From assembly GCF_030813115.1 (NCBI RefSeq), contig NZ_JAUSTY010000016.1, forward strand, positions 1 to 64,000: a DNA stretch of 64,000 nucleotides, given 5' to 3'. This DNA comes from Bacillus horti (lineage in GTDB: Bacteria; Bacillota; Bacilli; Caldalkalibacillales; JCM-10596). The position numbers and the translations under genes are program-made. This document shows positions 15,827 through 25,399 of the stretch, one piece after another. The notes below the pieces were generated by a model that ran no database searches, was not told the DNA's origin, and worked only from the letters and a program-made list of their open reading frames with translations. The number at the start of each line of letters is the position of its first letter. The first letter of the stretch is position 1.

Positions 15827-16870
15827 ATCAGCATAAACTAAATGTAACCATTCAGCTAATTGAATAGATCTTGGGGCAAATCCCTTGCTATGTAACTGCT
15901 CAAGAAGCTTTGGTTGACAAGCGTAGTATTTACTTTTCATCTTTTCTGCAAGATGTTCTCGTCCGCTATTTATGAGTCCTTGATATATGCTATCTTTATC
16001 CTGTTCGTCTATATACATGATATCAAGCAACACTATTCTGCCTAGTGGTTTAAGAACTCGTTTCATTTCATCCAAAGCTAAGCCCTTCTGTTCATCATTT
16101 AGATGGTGCAGAGCGTAGCTTGATACAATAAAATCGAAGGAATCATCCAAATAGGGAATAGCCAAAAAGTTACCCAGCTTCGTTTCAGCCTCTGGATTCT
16201 TTTCTCTGCATTTAGCTAGCATTTCCATGGATTGATCTATAGCACACATGCGAATGTTTTGTTGAATAAAAAGTTGAATTAAATTCCCTGTTCCAGCCCC
16301 GATATCTAAGCCTATCTCCTCAGCTTTTGGAGCGATCATGGAAATAACACTATTTAAGCCCTGCTCATAGTTAGGATGGAAATGGGCATCATGACCCGGT
16401 GTATACACAATTTCATCATGAATTTCCGCCTGCTGATCGTAATTCCATTTGTCCTGCCAGTTTTTACGTACATCTCTCAATCTTTTAGAGCCATCTGCTA
16501 GCTTAAAAATATCCTCCCACCCTAATGTGCTTTTACGCTCGAAAACATGAATCATCTGATCCATCGTTTGAATAAGCTGTTTTAGCTCTGTCCATTGAGA
16601 GTAAAGCATATATCTCTGTATATCTAAAAGGGCTAAAGCATCCTGATGAAGAGCACTATCTAATTTTTGTAGGATATGCTTAATATCCTCTACAGAAACT
16701 CCAACCTCTCTAAGAGCAATAATCATTTGAAGCCTTAAGGCATCCTGCTCATTATATTCCCTATAATCATTTTCTCTGTCTCTTAATGGCTGTATTAATC
16801 CCTTTTTTTCGTAGAAGCGTAGAGCTCTCGGAGTGATTTGTAGGGATTTGGCTATCTCATTAATTTTCAT
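15821..16870 (-). CDS. MerR regulator fused to a SAM-dependent methyltransferase
   Basis: Protein of 349 residues in two parts. Residues 1 to about 75 are a MerR winged helix (INEIAKSLQITPRALRFYEKKGLIQP), followed by the coiled dimerisation helix (to about 125). Residues 150 to about 310 are a class I methyltransferase with motif I as LDIGAGTGN near 190 and motif III-IV as DDSFDFIVSSYALHHL. It probably binds DNA and methylates a small molecule, perhaps the compound it senses, but neither ligand nor substrate can be seen. Convergent with, and overlapping, the lysR gene by six bases. Confidence 0.88.
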   Translation of the reverse strand: MKINEIAKSLQITPRALRFYEKKGLIQPLRDRENDYREYNEQDALRLQMIIALREVGVSVEDIKHILQKLDSALHQDALALLDIQRYMLYSQWTELKQLIQTMDQMIHVFERKSTLGWEDIFKLADGSKRLRDVRKNWQDKWNYDQQAEIHDEIVYTPGHDAHFHPNYEQGLNSVISMIAPKAEEIGLDIGAGTGNLIQLFIQQNIRMCAIDQSMEMLAKCREKNPEAETKLGNFLAIPYLDDSFDFIVSSYALHHLNDEQKGLALDEMKRVLKPLGRIVLLDIMYIDEQDKDSIYQGLINSGREHLAEKMKSKYYACQPKLLEQLHSKGFAPRSIQLAEWLHLVYADL

Positions 16871-16916
16871 AAGCTCGTTCTTCCTTTATCGTTACTAAGG
16901 ATGCTTACTATGCTTG

Positions 16917-17387
16917 CTATATTTTGTGTTCTCTCTTTATTTCCTCTAAAAGTACGGTACAGCTTCTATCCACCATTTCATACACTTCTTCAAAGTTACC
17001 TGTAAAATACGGATCAGGTACATCCTTCACGATTGATTGTGAATCATAGTCTAATAGTTTTATAACGGTATTGCTTTTATCTTCTCCGAACAATGCCATT
17101 AAATCTTGTTTATTTTGCTCATCCATCGCTACGATATAGGTAAATTCATTTGCGTCTGCTTTCAGTACTTGTCTAGCCTTCATGCCCTCGTAGCTTATTT
17201 TATGTATATCAAGTATGCTACGAGTGCCTTGATGAGGCGGTGCGCCAATATGCCAATCCCCTGTCCCAGCAGAATCAACTTGAATGCTGTGATCTAGTTT
17301 ATGTTCCTTTACCTTTGAGCGAAAAATAGCTTCTGCCATCGGTGAACGGCATATGTTTCCAAGACATACGAATAACACTTTAATCAT
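16917..17387 (-). CDS. Low-molecular-weight protein tyrosine phosphatase
   Basis: Protein of 156 residues. The catalytic loop is CLGNICRS at residues 8-15 (C-x5-R-S) and the general acid is the Asp in the DPYF segment near residue 124. It removes phosphate from tyrosine, or possibly arginine, residues of proteins; the Thr that marks arginine phosphatases in the loop (CTGNTCRS) is absent, so tyrosine phosphatase (YfkJ-like) is favoured. GGAGAGGG precedes the ATG. Single gene between the MerR fusion and the acyl-CoA synthetase. Confidence 0.92.
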   Translation of the reverse strand: MIKVLFVCLGNICRSPMAEAIFRSKVKEHKLDHSIQVDSAGTGDWHIGAPPHQGTRSILDIHKISYEGMKARQVLKADANEFTYIVAMDEQNKQDLMALFGEDKSNTVIKLLDYDSQSIVKDVPDPYFTGNFEEVYEMVDRSCTVLLEEIKREHKI

Positions 17388-17478
17388 TGATGCCCTCTCC
17401 TACTCTATCTATTAATTTGTTCATTCCTAATATAAAGCCAATTATATCATGATAACTAAATATAAGTTTACCCTTCTC

Positions 17479-19473
17479 CTATTCATTTAGTCGCTGAGCA
17501 GGGTGACAGCTTTGGATCTGTGCAATCGTTTCAGGATTTTCAAGAGCAGATATATCCCCAGTATCTAGTCCTAAATAAGCACTTCGAATAACTCTACGCA
17601 TGATCTTTGCATTCCTTGTCTTAGGCAGGTCTGAAACAATGTGAATGCTTTTAGGACTTAGTGCTTTTCCTAGTCTTTTCTGGACCAACTGAAATAGCTC
17701 CACCTGTAAACCATCTATTTGCTCCTTATTGGCTTGCTCTTCCTGTAGCACAACAAAACAAACAGCTGTCTCACCCTTAATTTCATCAGGAACTCCAATT
17801 GTCCCTGCTTCCTTCACTTTTGGGTGCTCAATCAAAATCGACTCCATCTCAGCTGGCCCCATCCTTTTACCTGCAATGTTTAATGTATCATCGGAACGAC
17901 CGGTGATATACCAATGACCTTCTGTATCCTGGTGAACCCAGTCTCCATGAAGCCATATATTTTCCCAACGCGACCAGTATGTTTGCTCATATCTTTCTGG
18001 CTCTAACCAAAAGCCGTTCGCCATCCCTACCCATGGAGCTTTTAAGACTAATTCTCCAACCTCCTCTGGCTCTTTCATTTCTGTCCCATCCGCCTGATAA
18101 ATAGCAGCAGCCATTCCTGGTAATGCTGAATTAAAGCCAGTTGGTGCAATCGGTTTTACTAGGACATTTCCGAAAATACCTCCAGATATTTCTGTGCCCC
18201 CTGAGTAATTAAAGATAGGAATCTTTTTATGACCAACTGCTTCAAAAAGCCAGAGCCAAGGCTCAGGATTCCAAGGTTCTCCTGTAGAACAAAATACCTT
18301 TAAACTAACTAGGTCAAGCTGCTCTAAGTCATCCTTTGTTACCTTACTCATCATGCTTCGAATCAATGTTGGAGAAATACCTAAGTGGCTGATTCTCTCT
18401 TCAGCAACATGTTTAAATAAAGCCGTGTTTGTTGGATAATCTGGTGATCCATCATAAAAGACCATCGTACTCCCATTCAACAAGACCCCATACACTAGGA
18501 AAGGTCCCATCATCCATCCCATATCTGTGACCCAAAGCATTTTATCCTCTTGTTTTAGATCCATACAAATCCCTGCATCAAAGGCTGCTTTAAGAGGGAA
18601 GCCTGTATGAGTATGAACAATACCTTTTGGACGGCTTGTTGTTCCAGAAGTATAGATAAGCATAAAGGGGTCCTGACTATCCATCTGCTCCGTAGCATCC
18701 AAAGCCCCAGCATTAATCAGTTCATGCCATGACATTTCACGTAATCCTTCATGTTTGGATTCCATGTCTTCGCTACTTTTCTTTGAAACTACGATTACCC
18801 TCTCAACTGTTGAGTTACTTTGAAGATGATCAAGAGCTTCGTCAACTACAGCCTTCATTTTAATAGACTTTCCTTTACGTGTGAATGTATCAGCTGTAAC
18901 AATCATTTTAGGCTCTGCTGCCTCTATTCTTTTCTGGATACCATCGACAGCAAAACCGGAGAAAATAGGAGTAAAGATCGCTCCTAGCTTAGAACATGCT
19001 AACATAGTGATTAACGTTTCCGGAATCATAGGCATGTAAAGTAGAACGACATCCCCCTTTCCAAGCCCCATACTCCTCAAGCCAAAAGCCGCTCTATTCA
19101 CAAGCTCTGAAAGCTCTGCATAGGTCAGCTCTATTCTTTCTCCAAGTTCATTTAACAAGATGATGGCAGGCTTATGCCATACCTGAGCATGATTACGCCA
19201 CTTCTCCAGTGCATTTAAACAAACATTTGTCTTCCCCTCTTCAAACCATCGTACCCAGGGTGCTCCGTGCTGTGTGTTCATGATTTCGGTATATGGCTCA
19301 TACCATCCTAATTCAATTTCTTTTTCTACCTCAGACCAGAACCAATCTGGTTCATGAACGCTTCTATTATATAACTCCTCGTAATCGGAAACACCTAGCT
19401 TTTTCATCCAGTTATACATTCTGGTTTGTTTCATTGAATTCTCTGTAGGAAACCACACAGCCTTTGTCTCCAT
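17479..19473 (-). CDS. AMP-forming acyl-CoA synthetase (acetyl-CoA synthetase-like)
   Basis: Protein of 664 residues that activates a carboxylic acid to its CoA thioester through an acyl-AMP. An ACAS N-terminal region (about 30-95) is followed by the ATP-binding loop YTSGTTSRPKG near 270-280, the adenylate motif YSGGTEISGG and the hinge GRSDDTLNIAGKR. The lysine in TRNAKIMRR near the end is the usual catalytic and acetylation site. The start is the ATG at 19473, nine bases after GGGAGG; the ATG at 19482 touches the site. The substrate (acetate, propionate or other) is not settled. A cre-like site lies 40 bases upstream, so glucose repression as for acsA is likely. An SDR gene follows upstream on the same strand. 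Confidence 0.87.
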   Translation of the reverse strand: METKAVWFPTENSMKQTRMYNWMKKLGVSDYEELYNRSVHEPDWFWSEVEKEIELGWYEPYTEIMNTQHGAPWVRWFEEGKTNVCLNALEKWRNHAQVWHKPAIILLNELGERIELTYAELSELVNRAAFGLRSMGLGKGDVVLLYMPMIPETLITMLACSKLGAIFTPIFSGFAVDGIQKRIEAAEPKMIVTADTFTRKGKSIKMKAVVDEALDHLQSNSTVERVIVVSKKSSEDMESKHEGLREMSWHELINAGALDATEQMDSQDPFMLIYTSGTTSRPKGIVHTHTGFPLKAAFDAGICMDLKQEDKMLWVTDMGWMMGPFLVYGVLLNGSTMVFYDGSPDYPTNTALFKHVAEERISHLGISPTLIRSMMSKVTKDDLEQLDLVSLKVFCSTGEPWNPEPWLWLFEAVGHKKIPIFNYSGGTEISGGIFGNVLVKPIAPTGFNSALPGMAAAIYQADGTEMKEPEEVGELVLKAPWVGMANGFWLEPERYEQTYWSRWENIWLHGDWVHQDTEGHWYITGRSDDTLNIAGKRMGPAEMESILIEHPKVKEAGTIGVPDEIKGETAVCFVVLQEEQANKEQIDGLQVELFQLVQKRLGKALSPKSIHIVSDLPKTRNAKIMRRVIRSAYLGLDTGDISALENPETIAQIQSCHPAQRLNE

Positions 19474-19513
19474 TATTGACATCCTCCCTTGTTTTAGTTG
19501 GAATGATACGCAT

Positions 19514-19527
19514 TGTATGCGCTTACA
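19514..19527. promoter_or_regulatory. cre-like CcpA site
   Basis: TGTATGCGCTTACA fits the CcpA consensus TGWNANCGNTNWCA in all but one defined position. It lies about 40 bases before the start of the acyl-CoA synthetase gene, where CcpA would repress. Confidence 0.55.
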
Positions 19528-19617
19528 TCATAGATTCGTTTAAAGGGGATAGAGTCATGCTTGCTCCCATCCCCCGTTATTCTACTTGGCTATCTTCAAT
19601 ATTATTACACACTCTTT

Positions 19618-20367
19618 CTAATGCTCGTACAGCATTTTACGAGTCATTCCACCGTCAACAACTACATTTGTTCCCGTAACAAAGTCATTTTCTGGATTCG
19701 TTAGATATTGGCATGCTTTAAAAATATCACTAGGCTTGCCCACACGTTGAGCAGGATGTTGAATATGATCAATCTGACGAAGCTGATCATACTCTTTGGT
19801 TTCAATCCATCCTGGACTAATAGCATTCACACGTATTCGATCTGGCCCTAAGGAGACAGCTAACGCATGAGTTAATGCCACTAATCCTCCCTTGGAAGCA
19901 GCATAAGCTTCAGAATTAGCTTCGGACATGAGAGCCCTGGTCGAAGCCATATTGACAATTGACCCACCTTGCTTGTTCCCTTTCATACGCTTAGCCACTT
20001 CTTTTGAAAACAGAAAAGCACCTCGTAAATTCACATTAAGGATATGGTCCCATTCTTCGATCTTGAGCTCATAGACATTTTTCCAGCGTGACAATCCTGC
20101 ATTGTTTATGAGTACATCAATCTGACCAAAATGCTCAATCGCTTGCTCTACGGCGTGCTGAATATCCTTTTCCTTGCTTACATCACATTGGACAAATAAA
20201 GCTTTGCCCTGCTGTCCTTGAATCAAGTCACATACTCTTTGACCTTGCTCCACTTCTAAATCGAATAATACAACTTTAGCCCCTTGCTTTGCGTATTGAA
20301 TAGCAAGCTCTTTTCCGATTCCTTGACTAGCTCCTGTTATAAGTACAACCTGATCCTTTGCCTGCAA
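19618..20367 (-). CDS. Short-chain dehydrogenase/reductase
   Basis: Protein of 249 residues of the classical SDR family. The cofactor motif TGASQGIG is at about 11-18, NNAG at about 88-91, and the active site is Ser in NMAS (about 140) with Y-x-x-x-K as YAASK near 154. An acidic residue after strand 2 (FDLE) suggests NAD rather than NADP. It starts with TTG behind a strong GGAGG. The substrate is unknown; it is close to 3-oxoacyl-ACP reductase/glucose dehydrogenase types. It precedes the acyl-CoA synthetase on the same strand with a 145-base gap containing a cre site. Confidence 0.9.
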   Translation of the reverse strand: MQAKDQVVLITGASQGIGKELAIQYAKQGAKVVLFDLEVEQGQRVCDLIQGQQGKALFVQCDVSKEKDIQHAVEQAIEHFGQIDVLINNAGLSRWKNVYELKIEEWDHILNVNLRGAFLFSKEVAKRMKGNKQGGSIVNMASTRALMSEANSEAYAASKGGLVALTHALAVSLGPDRIRVNAISPGWIETKEYDQLRQIDHIQHPAQRVGKPSDIFKACQYLTNPENDFVTGTNVVVDGGMTRKMLYEH

Positions 20368-20400
20368 TGTGTGTTGTCCTCCTTAAGAAAGGTTCATTCA

Positions 20401-21156
20401 TTATTCGTCATCTTGCTTTGTTAAAATAAGTGGGCCATCCTTTGTAATAGCTATGGTATGTTCATATTGAGCAGAAAGCTTCCCATCTGCCGTTCTAGCT
20501 GTCCAGCCATCGTCTTCGATGTAATAGTCATACGTCCCTACATTAATCATCGGCTCTATAGTTAGGACCATGCCTTCCTTTAAGCGCACTCCTCTTCCTG
20601 CTGTCCCAAAGTGTAAAACCTCAGGATCTTCGTGCATAAGTCTTCCAATACCATGACCAGTGAAATCTCTTACTACAGAATACCCTTTACCCTCAGCATA
20701 GGATTGTATAGCATGACCAACATCTCCTAAGCGATTCCCTACCACAGCTTGCTCTATTCCTAAGTACAAAGCTTCCTTAGTTACCTGAAGTAACTGAGCG
20801 GCTTCCTCAGAAATGTCACCAACGGGGTAGCTCCATGCTGAGTCGGCTAACCAGCCATTACGATTCACGACCATATCTATCGTCACAATATCACCGCTCA
20901 CTAATTTATTTTTAGTTGGGAAGCCGTGACAAATCACATCATTGATCGAGGCACATGTTGCGAAGGGATATCCTCTATAGCCCTTCTGCTCTGGTGTAAC
21001 TCCTTGCTTTTTCAAATAGTCATCAACAAAGTGCTCTATATCTAGAGTCGTAACATCAGGTTTAATAAAGCTTCGTAGCTCTTTATGACAGGAAGCTAAA
21101 ACCTCTCCCGCCTCTTGCATAGCCTTAATTTCTTCCATTGACTTCATTGTTATCAT
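20401..21156 (-). CDS. map: Methionine aminopeptidase, type I
   Basis: Protein of 251 residues that removes the initiator methionine. The metal ligands of the family are visible in order: Asp in TIDMVV and Asp in ADSAWS (about 94 and 105), His in GHGIGRLMHE (about 168), Glu in IEPMIN (about 201) and Glu in QYEHTIAI (about 232). It is of the shorter bacterial class without an N-terminal zinc finger. Because it lies outside the ribosomal protein cluster, it is probably the second copy (YflG/MapB-like). It ends 34 bases before the SDR start. Confidence 0.93.
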   Translation of the reverse strand: MITMKSMEEIKAMQEAGEVLASCHKELRSFIKPDVTTLDIEHFVDDYLKKQGVTPEQKGYRGYPFATCASINDVICHGFPTKNKLVSGDIVTIDMVVNRNGWLADSAWSYPVGDISEEAAQLLQVTKEALYLGIEQAVVGNRLGDVGHAIQSYAEGKGYSVVRDFTGHGIGRLMHEDPEVLHFGTAGRGVRLKEGMVLTIEPMINVGTYDYYIEDDGWTARTADGKLSAQYEHTIAITKDGPLILTKQDDE

Positions 21157-21214
21157 ATTTTAGATACCACCTCTCCTTCTTTTCCATCCTATTCGTTTCG
21201 CAATAGAGGTGACT

Positions 21215-22069
21215 CTATAACGTATCAAAAAATCCTAGTTGTCTAGGGGCCAGGCCCTCGTATTCAATTCCGAGTAACTGAATCATTTGTCTAGCATTAT
21301 CTGCCGCATCGCCGCCAGAATTATTATTAAACAATACAACGACATCCTTAGATTTTTTCGCCAAGAGCAGCAAATGCTCCTTCCATTCCAAGAGCTCTTG
21401 CTCATTATAACGATAGAGGTAACGCACCTCTCGCCAATTCTGCTGACCCGACTGATTCCAACCATGTACATTTCTTCCATGGAAACGAACTAGTGTGCAG
21501 TCAGGATGGGTGGCTTCAAGAACAGTTGGCACAGAACCGCTTCCTGCCTGTGGCTCATCACATACACTATGGAACCAGCCCTCCTGCTCCATGAAGTGTA
21601 ATGTTTTATCCCTCCACTTAGCCTCGAACCAGGATTGATGGCGAAATTCCAAGGCAACTGGAATATCACTCATATGTTCCTTTGTCCATCTCAATACGTC
21701 TACATGAGCTTTTTTACAGTCAAACCAAGGAGGAAATTGAAACAGTACGGCACTAAGCCTATCTTCCTTTATGACTGGCTGAATGGACGCCTTAAACACT
21801 TCAAACATCTCTTCCTTTGATGAAAAAGGGATCTCTCCTCTTTCATGTCCAGTCATCCCCTGATAAGCCTTTATGACAAAGCGAAACCCTGGTGGAGTTT
21901 CACCTATCCATTTCCTATAATTATCTACCGATTGAATCGCATAGAAAGAAGAGTCCACTTCAACTACTGGAAAATAGCCACTATACGTTTGTAGCTTATT
22001 TTTACCACCCGATCCGCCCGTATATAGTGAATCATGGTCTCCCCATCCCGTAAGTCCTATATCAATCAT
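21215..22069 (-). CDS. DUF72 family protein (YunF/YecE-like)
   Basis: Protein of 284 residues with the TIM-barrel-like DUF72 pattern: IGLTGWGDH at the start, VEVDSSFYA near 35, FRFVIKAY near 63, LFQFPPWF, a central ALEFRHQSW and the ending VVLFNNNSGGDAADNA. The family is widespread and its function is not established. The start at the ATG (22069) follows AAGGAG by six bases; a GTG 15 bases earlier is unlikely. Divergent from the MoxR gene, sharing a 145-base promoter region. Confidence 0.88.
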   Translation of the reverse strand: MIDIGLTGWGDHDSLYTGGSGGKNKLQTYSGYFPVVEVDSSFYAIQSVDNYRKWIGETPPGFRFVIKAYQGMTGHERGEIPFSSKEEMFEVFKASIQPVIKEDRLSAVLFQFPPWFDCKKAHVDVLRWTKEHMSDIPVALEFRHQSWFEAKWRDKTLHFMEQEGWFHSVCDEPQAGSGSVPTVLEATHPDCTLVRFHGRNVHGWNQSGQQNWREVRYLYRYNEQELLEWKEHLLLLAKKSKDVVVLFNNNSGGDAADNARQMIQLLGIEYEGLAPRQLGFFDTL

Positions 22070-22214
22070 TTTATTCTCCTTCACACGTCTGTTCTTTCTT
22101 GCTATTGTTGAACCGTTCCGTATGATAAAATAGTACCACGTACACTAGAAATAGAAAAGAAAACGATACATGAATGGCTATGTATTTTTTCCAATTTTAA
22201 TGAGGTGACATAAC

Positions 22215-23114
22215 GTGCTAGAAGAGATTAAACAACAGCTTTCTTTACCACAAGAAATTATTCAGCATATAGATCAAACAAGAGAAGTAAGAGCAACTTA
22301 CTCCAAGGAGGATGCAGAGCTCATTGGTCAGAGTGGTTACACAGCACCTCATAACGATATTCTTTATGATACGGTCGTAGCTAGCTCTCTTAACAAAAAC
22401 ATTCTTCTGCAAGGACCTACTGGATCTGGAAAAACGAAGCTAGCGGAGTGGATTTCACATTTATATCAGAAACCAATGCATATGATTAACTGCTCAGTAG
22501 ACCTGGACGCAGAAGCGATGTTAGGCTACAAAACAATCGAATATAAAGGAGATCAGGCACACGTCGAATTTATCCCTGGTCCTGTTGTTCAAGCCATGAG
22601 AAAAGGACATCTCCTTTATATAGATGAAATCAATATGGCGCGCCCTGAGACTCTTCCTATATTAAACGGAATATTGGACTATAGACGTAGTCTGACAAAC
22701 CCCTTTACGACTGAAGTCATAAAAGCTAAGGAAGGCTTCCAAGTGATTGCCTCCATAAATATTGGCTATATTGGTACTGTTCCATTAAATGAAGCTTTGA
22801 AAAATAGGTTTATTATGATCGATGTACCTTATCTACAAGGAGATCATTTGAGAAGCTTAGTTACAGCTCAATCAGGACAGAAAGATGCTAAATTGATCAA
22901 TATCCTCGTACAGCTTTCAGAGGATCTAATATTTCAAGTGAAGGCAGGTCAACTTTCTGAGGAAGCTGCTTCCATTCGAGCTTTGTTAGATGCGGCTGAC
23001 CTAAGCGTCTATCTTCCTTTAGGTAGAGCGATACAAAGAGCTATCATTGATAAGCTTGAGGATGAACGGGAAAAGGCTATTATTCAAAATTTAGTAGAAA
23101 CCCTGATCAAATAA
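22215..23114 (+). CDS. yojN: MoxR-type AAA+ ATPase (YojN/NorQ-like)
   Basis: Protein of 299 residues. Walker A GPTGSGKT is at 68-75, Walker B LLYIDEINMARPE near 132-144, sensor 1 VIASIN near 176. It belongs to the MoxR/NorQ/CbbQ group, which act with a VWA-domain partner to remodel or insert metal into a client enzyme. The next gene encodes that partner. It starts with GTG behind GAGGTGA. In Bacillus subtilis the pair is yojN-yojO, of unknown client; the nitric oxide reductase clients of NorQ/NorD are not in this window. Confidence 0.9.
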   Translation: MLEEIKQQLSLPQEIIQHIDQTREVRATYSKEDAELIGQSGYTAPHNDILYDTVVASSLNKNILLQGPTGSGKTKLAEWISHLYQKPMHMINCSVDLDAEAMLGYKTIEYKGDQAHVEFIPGPVVQAMRKGHLLYIDEINMARPETLPILNGILDYRRSLTNPFTTEVIKAKEGFQVIASINIGYIGTVPLNEALKNRFIMIDVPYLQGDHLRSLVTAQSGQKDAKLINILVQLSEDLIFQVKAGQLSEEAASIRALLDAADLSVYLPLGRAIQRAIIDKLEDEREKAIIQNLVETLIK

Positions 23115-23147
23115 TTAAGTAGAAGCAACGAAAGGGCGTGAAGACTT

Positions 23148-25076
23148 GTGAAATACCTTACATTTGTTGAAAAAGACGTGGATTCCTTTTTCATGATGCA
23201 ATGTATGGATCTAGCCCGGTCTTTAACGAAGCAAAAGGAACTACAGGTAGACTATAATTATTTATCGTACTATCACCCTCAGGATCAGATGTTATATATG
23301 AGTCGATTTTGGGATCCTTTTCCTGATCAAAAAAAGAAGCTAGGTTTAAAAAGTGACTTATATATCCAAGCGTTAGGTTTTGCACAAGAAACCGATTATT
23401 TATCTATCCTTGACTATAGTCGGGCTTCAGAATCTCTATCCTTTAGCAGCTTCGCCAAACAGTTGTTAGCCATGGTCGAAGAACTCAGATTACTTGAGCC
23501 GTGTGTAAGAAAAAGACCCGGGATTGAACAAGCAATGCTTATCAGAACTCAAACGTATCGCAACTACTATCAGGAGCAGCTAACCCGCCATATTGAACGA
23601 CAAAGGTGGGCAGAAGCTTTGCTGTGTGTTCTCTATATCCGTTTAACCTCTGATGGTGCTTATTCTGTGTTAGATATCCCTTTTGAACTGGATCAGATAT
23701 GTGAACCATTAACTACAGAGCTTATACAGCTTTATGAGTGTGATTCGACTAATGAAGCGGCTCGATTATGTATGAAGCAGTGGCCTAGATTGGAAGCTTT
23801 TTTGAAACAGGATATGCATGTTCAATACTTCATGCTGTTTACTCATCAGCTTCAGGCAGCTTCTACGGACAATATTGATGACCTGACACGGAAAAACCAA
23901 TTAAAAAATGAAGATTCCATTGAGCAGACGAATGCTGAAGAAAGTGAAGCACATGAAGATAAGCTTCCCTCCTGGCATCGCGAAACGTCAAAGCCGACAG
24001 AAAGCTTTCTACAGTTTGAGCTTGAATCGGGAACCAAAATCCATTTACTTGGTCAGGGAATAAGAGAAGCAGAGGACGGAGATCAGGCACTTGGTTCTGT
24101 ACAGGCATCTTCTCGTGCATCTACGGGAAGCGATTTTACTGAGCAGGAGCTACAGCAAGCAGAAAGAGACGTTCAGGAGAAAGACCATACCCACGGTGGT
24201 AAAGCATACCCTTATGGGAAGGCAAATCAATTTGCAGTCGTTCGATATCTCTCAGCTCAAGAGCCTTCTATAGAAGATCGCCAGTTATACGCTCAATACA
24301 CTCGGGAGGTTCGACCGTGGGTACGAACCCTACAAAACACGATAAACAAAACACTTGAACATAAGCAGCATGCTCCTTTTAGAGGGCTTCATGTAGGACG
24401 CCTACAGCGTAACCTACTCCCTCTCTGGACAGATAAGCAGCCACGTTTATTTTATAAAAAACAGCAACAAAGCAACGAACTAGATGCTTGCTTTGCTTTA
24501 TTAGTAGATTGCTCCTCCTCTATGCTAGATAAAATGGATCAAACGAAAAAAGGAATCATTCTGTTCCATGAAGCTCTGGCAGCGTTAAAAATTAAGCATT
24601 CTATTCACGGATTCTGGGAGGAAGCAAGCCAATCTACGGATACCTACCAGCCTAATGTTTTATTTAATGCCTTGTCCTTTGAGCAATCCTGCTGGCCAAA
24701 TAGTGGACCAGAAATTTTACAGCTAAGCCCTCAGGAGGATAACCGTGACGGGTATATGATTCGACTTCTTACAGAATCCCTCCTGAAACAATCAGAAAAG
24801 CATAGAATCCTTCTAGTATTTTCTGATGGAGAACCCGCTGCTACAGGATATGATGACCAGGGCATCGTGGATACGTATCAAGCTGTTCTTCACGCTAGAA
24901 AACAAGGCATAACCGTTATTGGTGTATTTTTATCGACAGAGGACATTCAGCCTCAGGAGCAGCAGGCTATGAAAAATATATACGGCAAGCAGCATCTTTT
25001 AATCAATGATGTTGCAAAACTACCTGAGCATATGGCTCCGTTACTAAAACAATTGATTCTAAAGCAGATCGTTTAG
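23148..25076 (+). CDS. yojO: VWA-domain protein (YojO/NorD-like), partner of the MoxR ATPase
   Basis: Protein of 642 residues. The C-terminal von Willebrand A domain begins with ALLVDCSSSM near 448-457; D-x-S-S-S is the MIDAS metal site, with a further D-G-E at VFSDGEPAATG near 565. The N-terminal 250 residues are helical, and the middle is acidic and low-complexity. It starts with GTG behind a weak GGGCGTGA site, 33 bases after the MoxR gene, in one operon. Such partners recognise the client protein for the ATPase. Confidence 0.9.
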   Translation: MKYLTFVEKDVDSFFMMQCMDLARSLTKQKELQVDYNYLSYYHPQDQMLYMSRFWDPFPDQKKKLGLKSDLYIQALGFAQETDYLSILDYSRASESLSFSSFAKQLLAMVEELRLLEPCVRKRPGIEQAMLIRTQTYRNYYQEQLTRHIERQRWAEALLCVLYIRLTSDGAYSVLDIPFELDQICEPLTTELIQLYECDSTNEAARLCMKQWPRLEAFLKQDMHVQYFMLFTHQLQAASTDNIDDLTRKNQLKNEDSIEQTNAEESEAHEDKLPSWHRETSKPTESFLQFELESGTKIHLLGQGIREAEDGDQALGSVQASSRASTGSDFTEQELQQAERDVQEKDHTHGGKAYPYGKANQFAVVRYLSAQEPSIEDRQLYAQYTREVRPWVRTLQNTINKTLEHKQHAPFRGLHVGRLQRNLLPLWTDKQPRLFYKKQQQSNELDACFALLVDCSSSMLDKMDQTKKGIILFHEALAALKIKHSIHGFWEEASQSTDTYQPNVLFNALSFEQSCWPNSGPEILQLSPQEDNRDGYMIRLLTESLLKQSEKHRILLVFSDGEPAATGYDDQGIVDTYQAVLHARKQGITVIGVFLSTEDIQPQEQQAMKNIYGKQHLLINDVAKLPEHMAPLLKQLILKQIV

Positions 25077-25324
25077 CTCAACTAGTTTATTGACAGGTAA
25101 GGCTGAATCTGAATCAAATAATATAAAAGCTTTATTAAGAAAGGCTTCTATCGAAGTCCTCTCGAGGAGGTTGCCTAGTCCAGCATTAGAAGAAGCTTTC
25201 ACACATAGTGCGCAGTTGACGCTAAGCAACTAAAGTTGCAAGTCGTTCTGTGTCCTAGTCAGAATTTATAAAACTTGAAGAAACCATTGTATCAGATTTT
25301 ATAATTATAAATTCTTAGACTGTT
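25077..25324. other. Gene-free region with several small hairpins
   Basis: 248 bases with no convincing frame. Between about 25,130 and 25,270 the sequence is richer in GC than its surroundings and holds successive short hairpins (CTTC-TATC-GAAG, CCTC-TCGA-GAGG class, GCAAC-TAAA-GTTGC). It could be part of an untranslated or structured RNA. I cannot assign it to a known RNA family. Confidence 0.35.
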
Positions 25325-25363
25325 AAAAAGGACCGCCTCTAATATATAGAGACAGTCCTTTTT
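25325..25363. terminator. Bidirectional terminator
   Basis: AAAAAGGAC...CTCT / AGAG...GTCCTTTTT hairpin with a small internal mismatch and a T-tract on both strands. It separates the convergent yojO-like and DUF4870 genes. Confidence 0.8.
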
Positions 25364-25399
25364 AGCCGTGTGTTAGACCTATTTGCGCTTAGTTGACAG

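Noticed and set aside
25200-25262. Possible second group II intron start (GTGCGC followed by AGCAAC...GTTGCAAGTCG)
   Set aside because: Only the first 35 bases resemble an intron start; the later domain I blocks are missing and no terminator precedes it.
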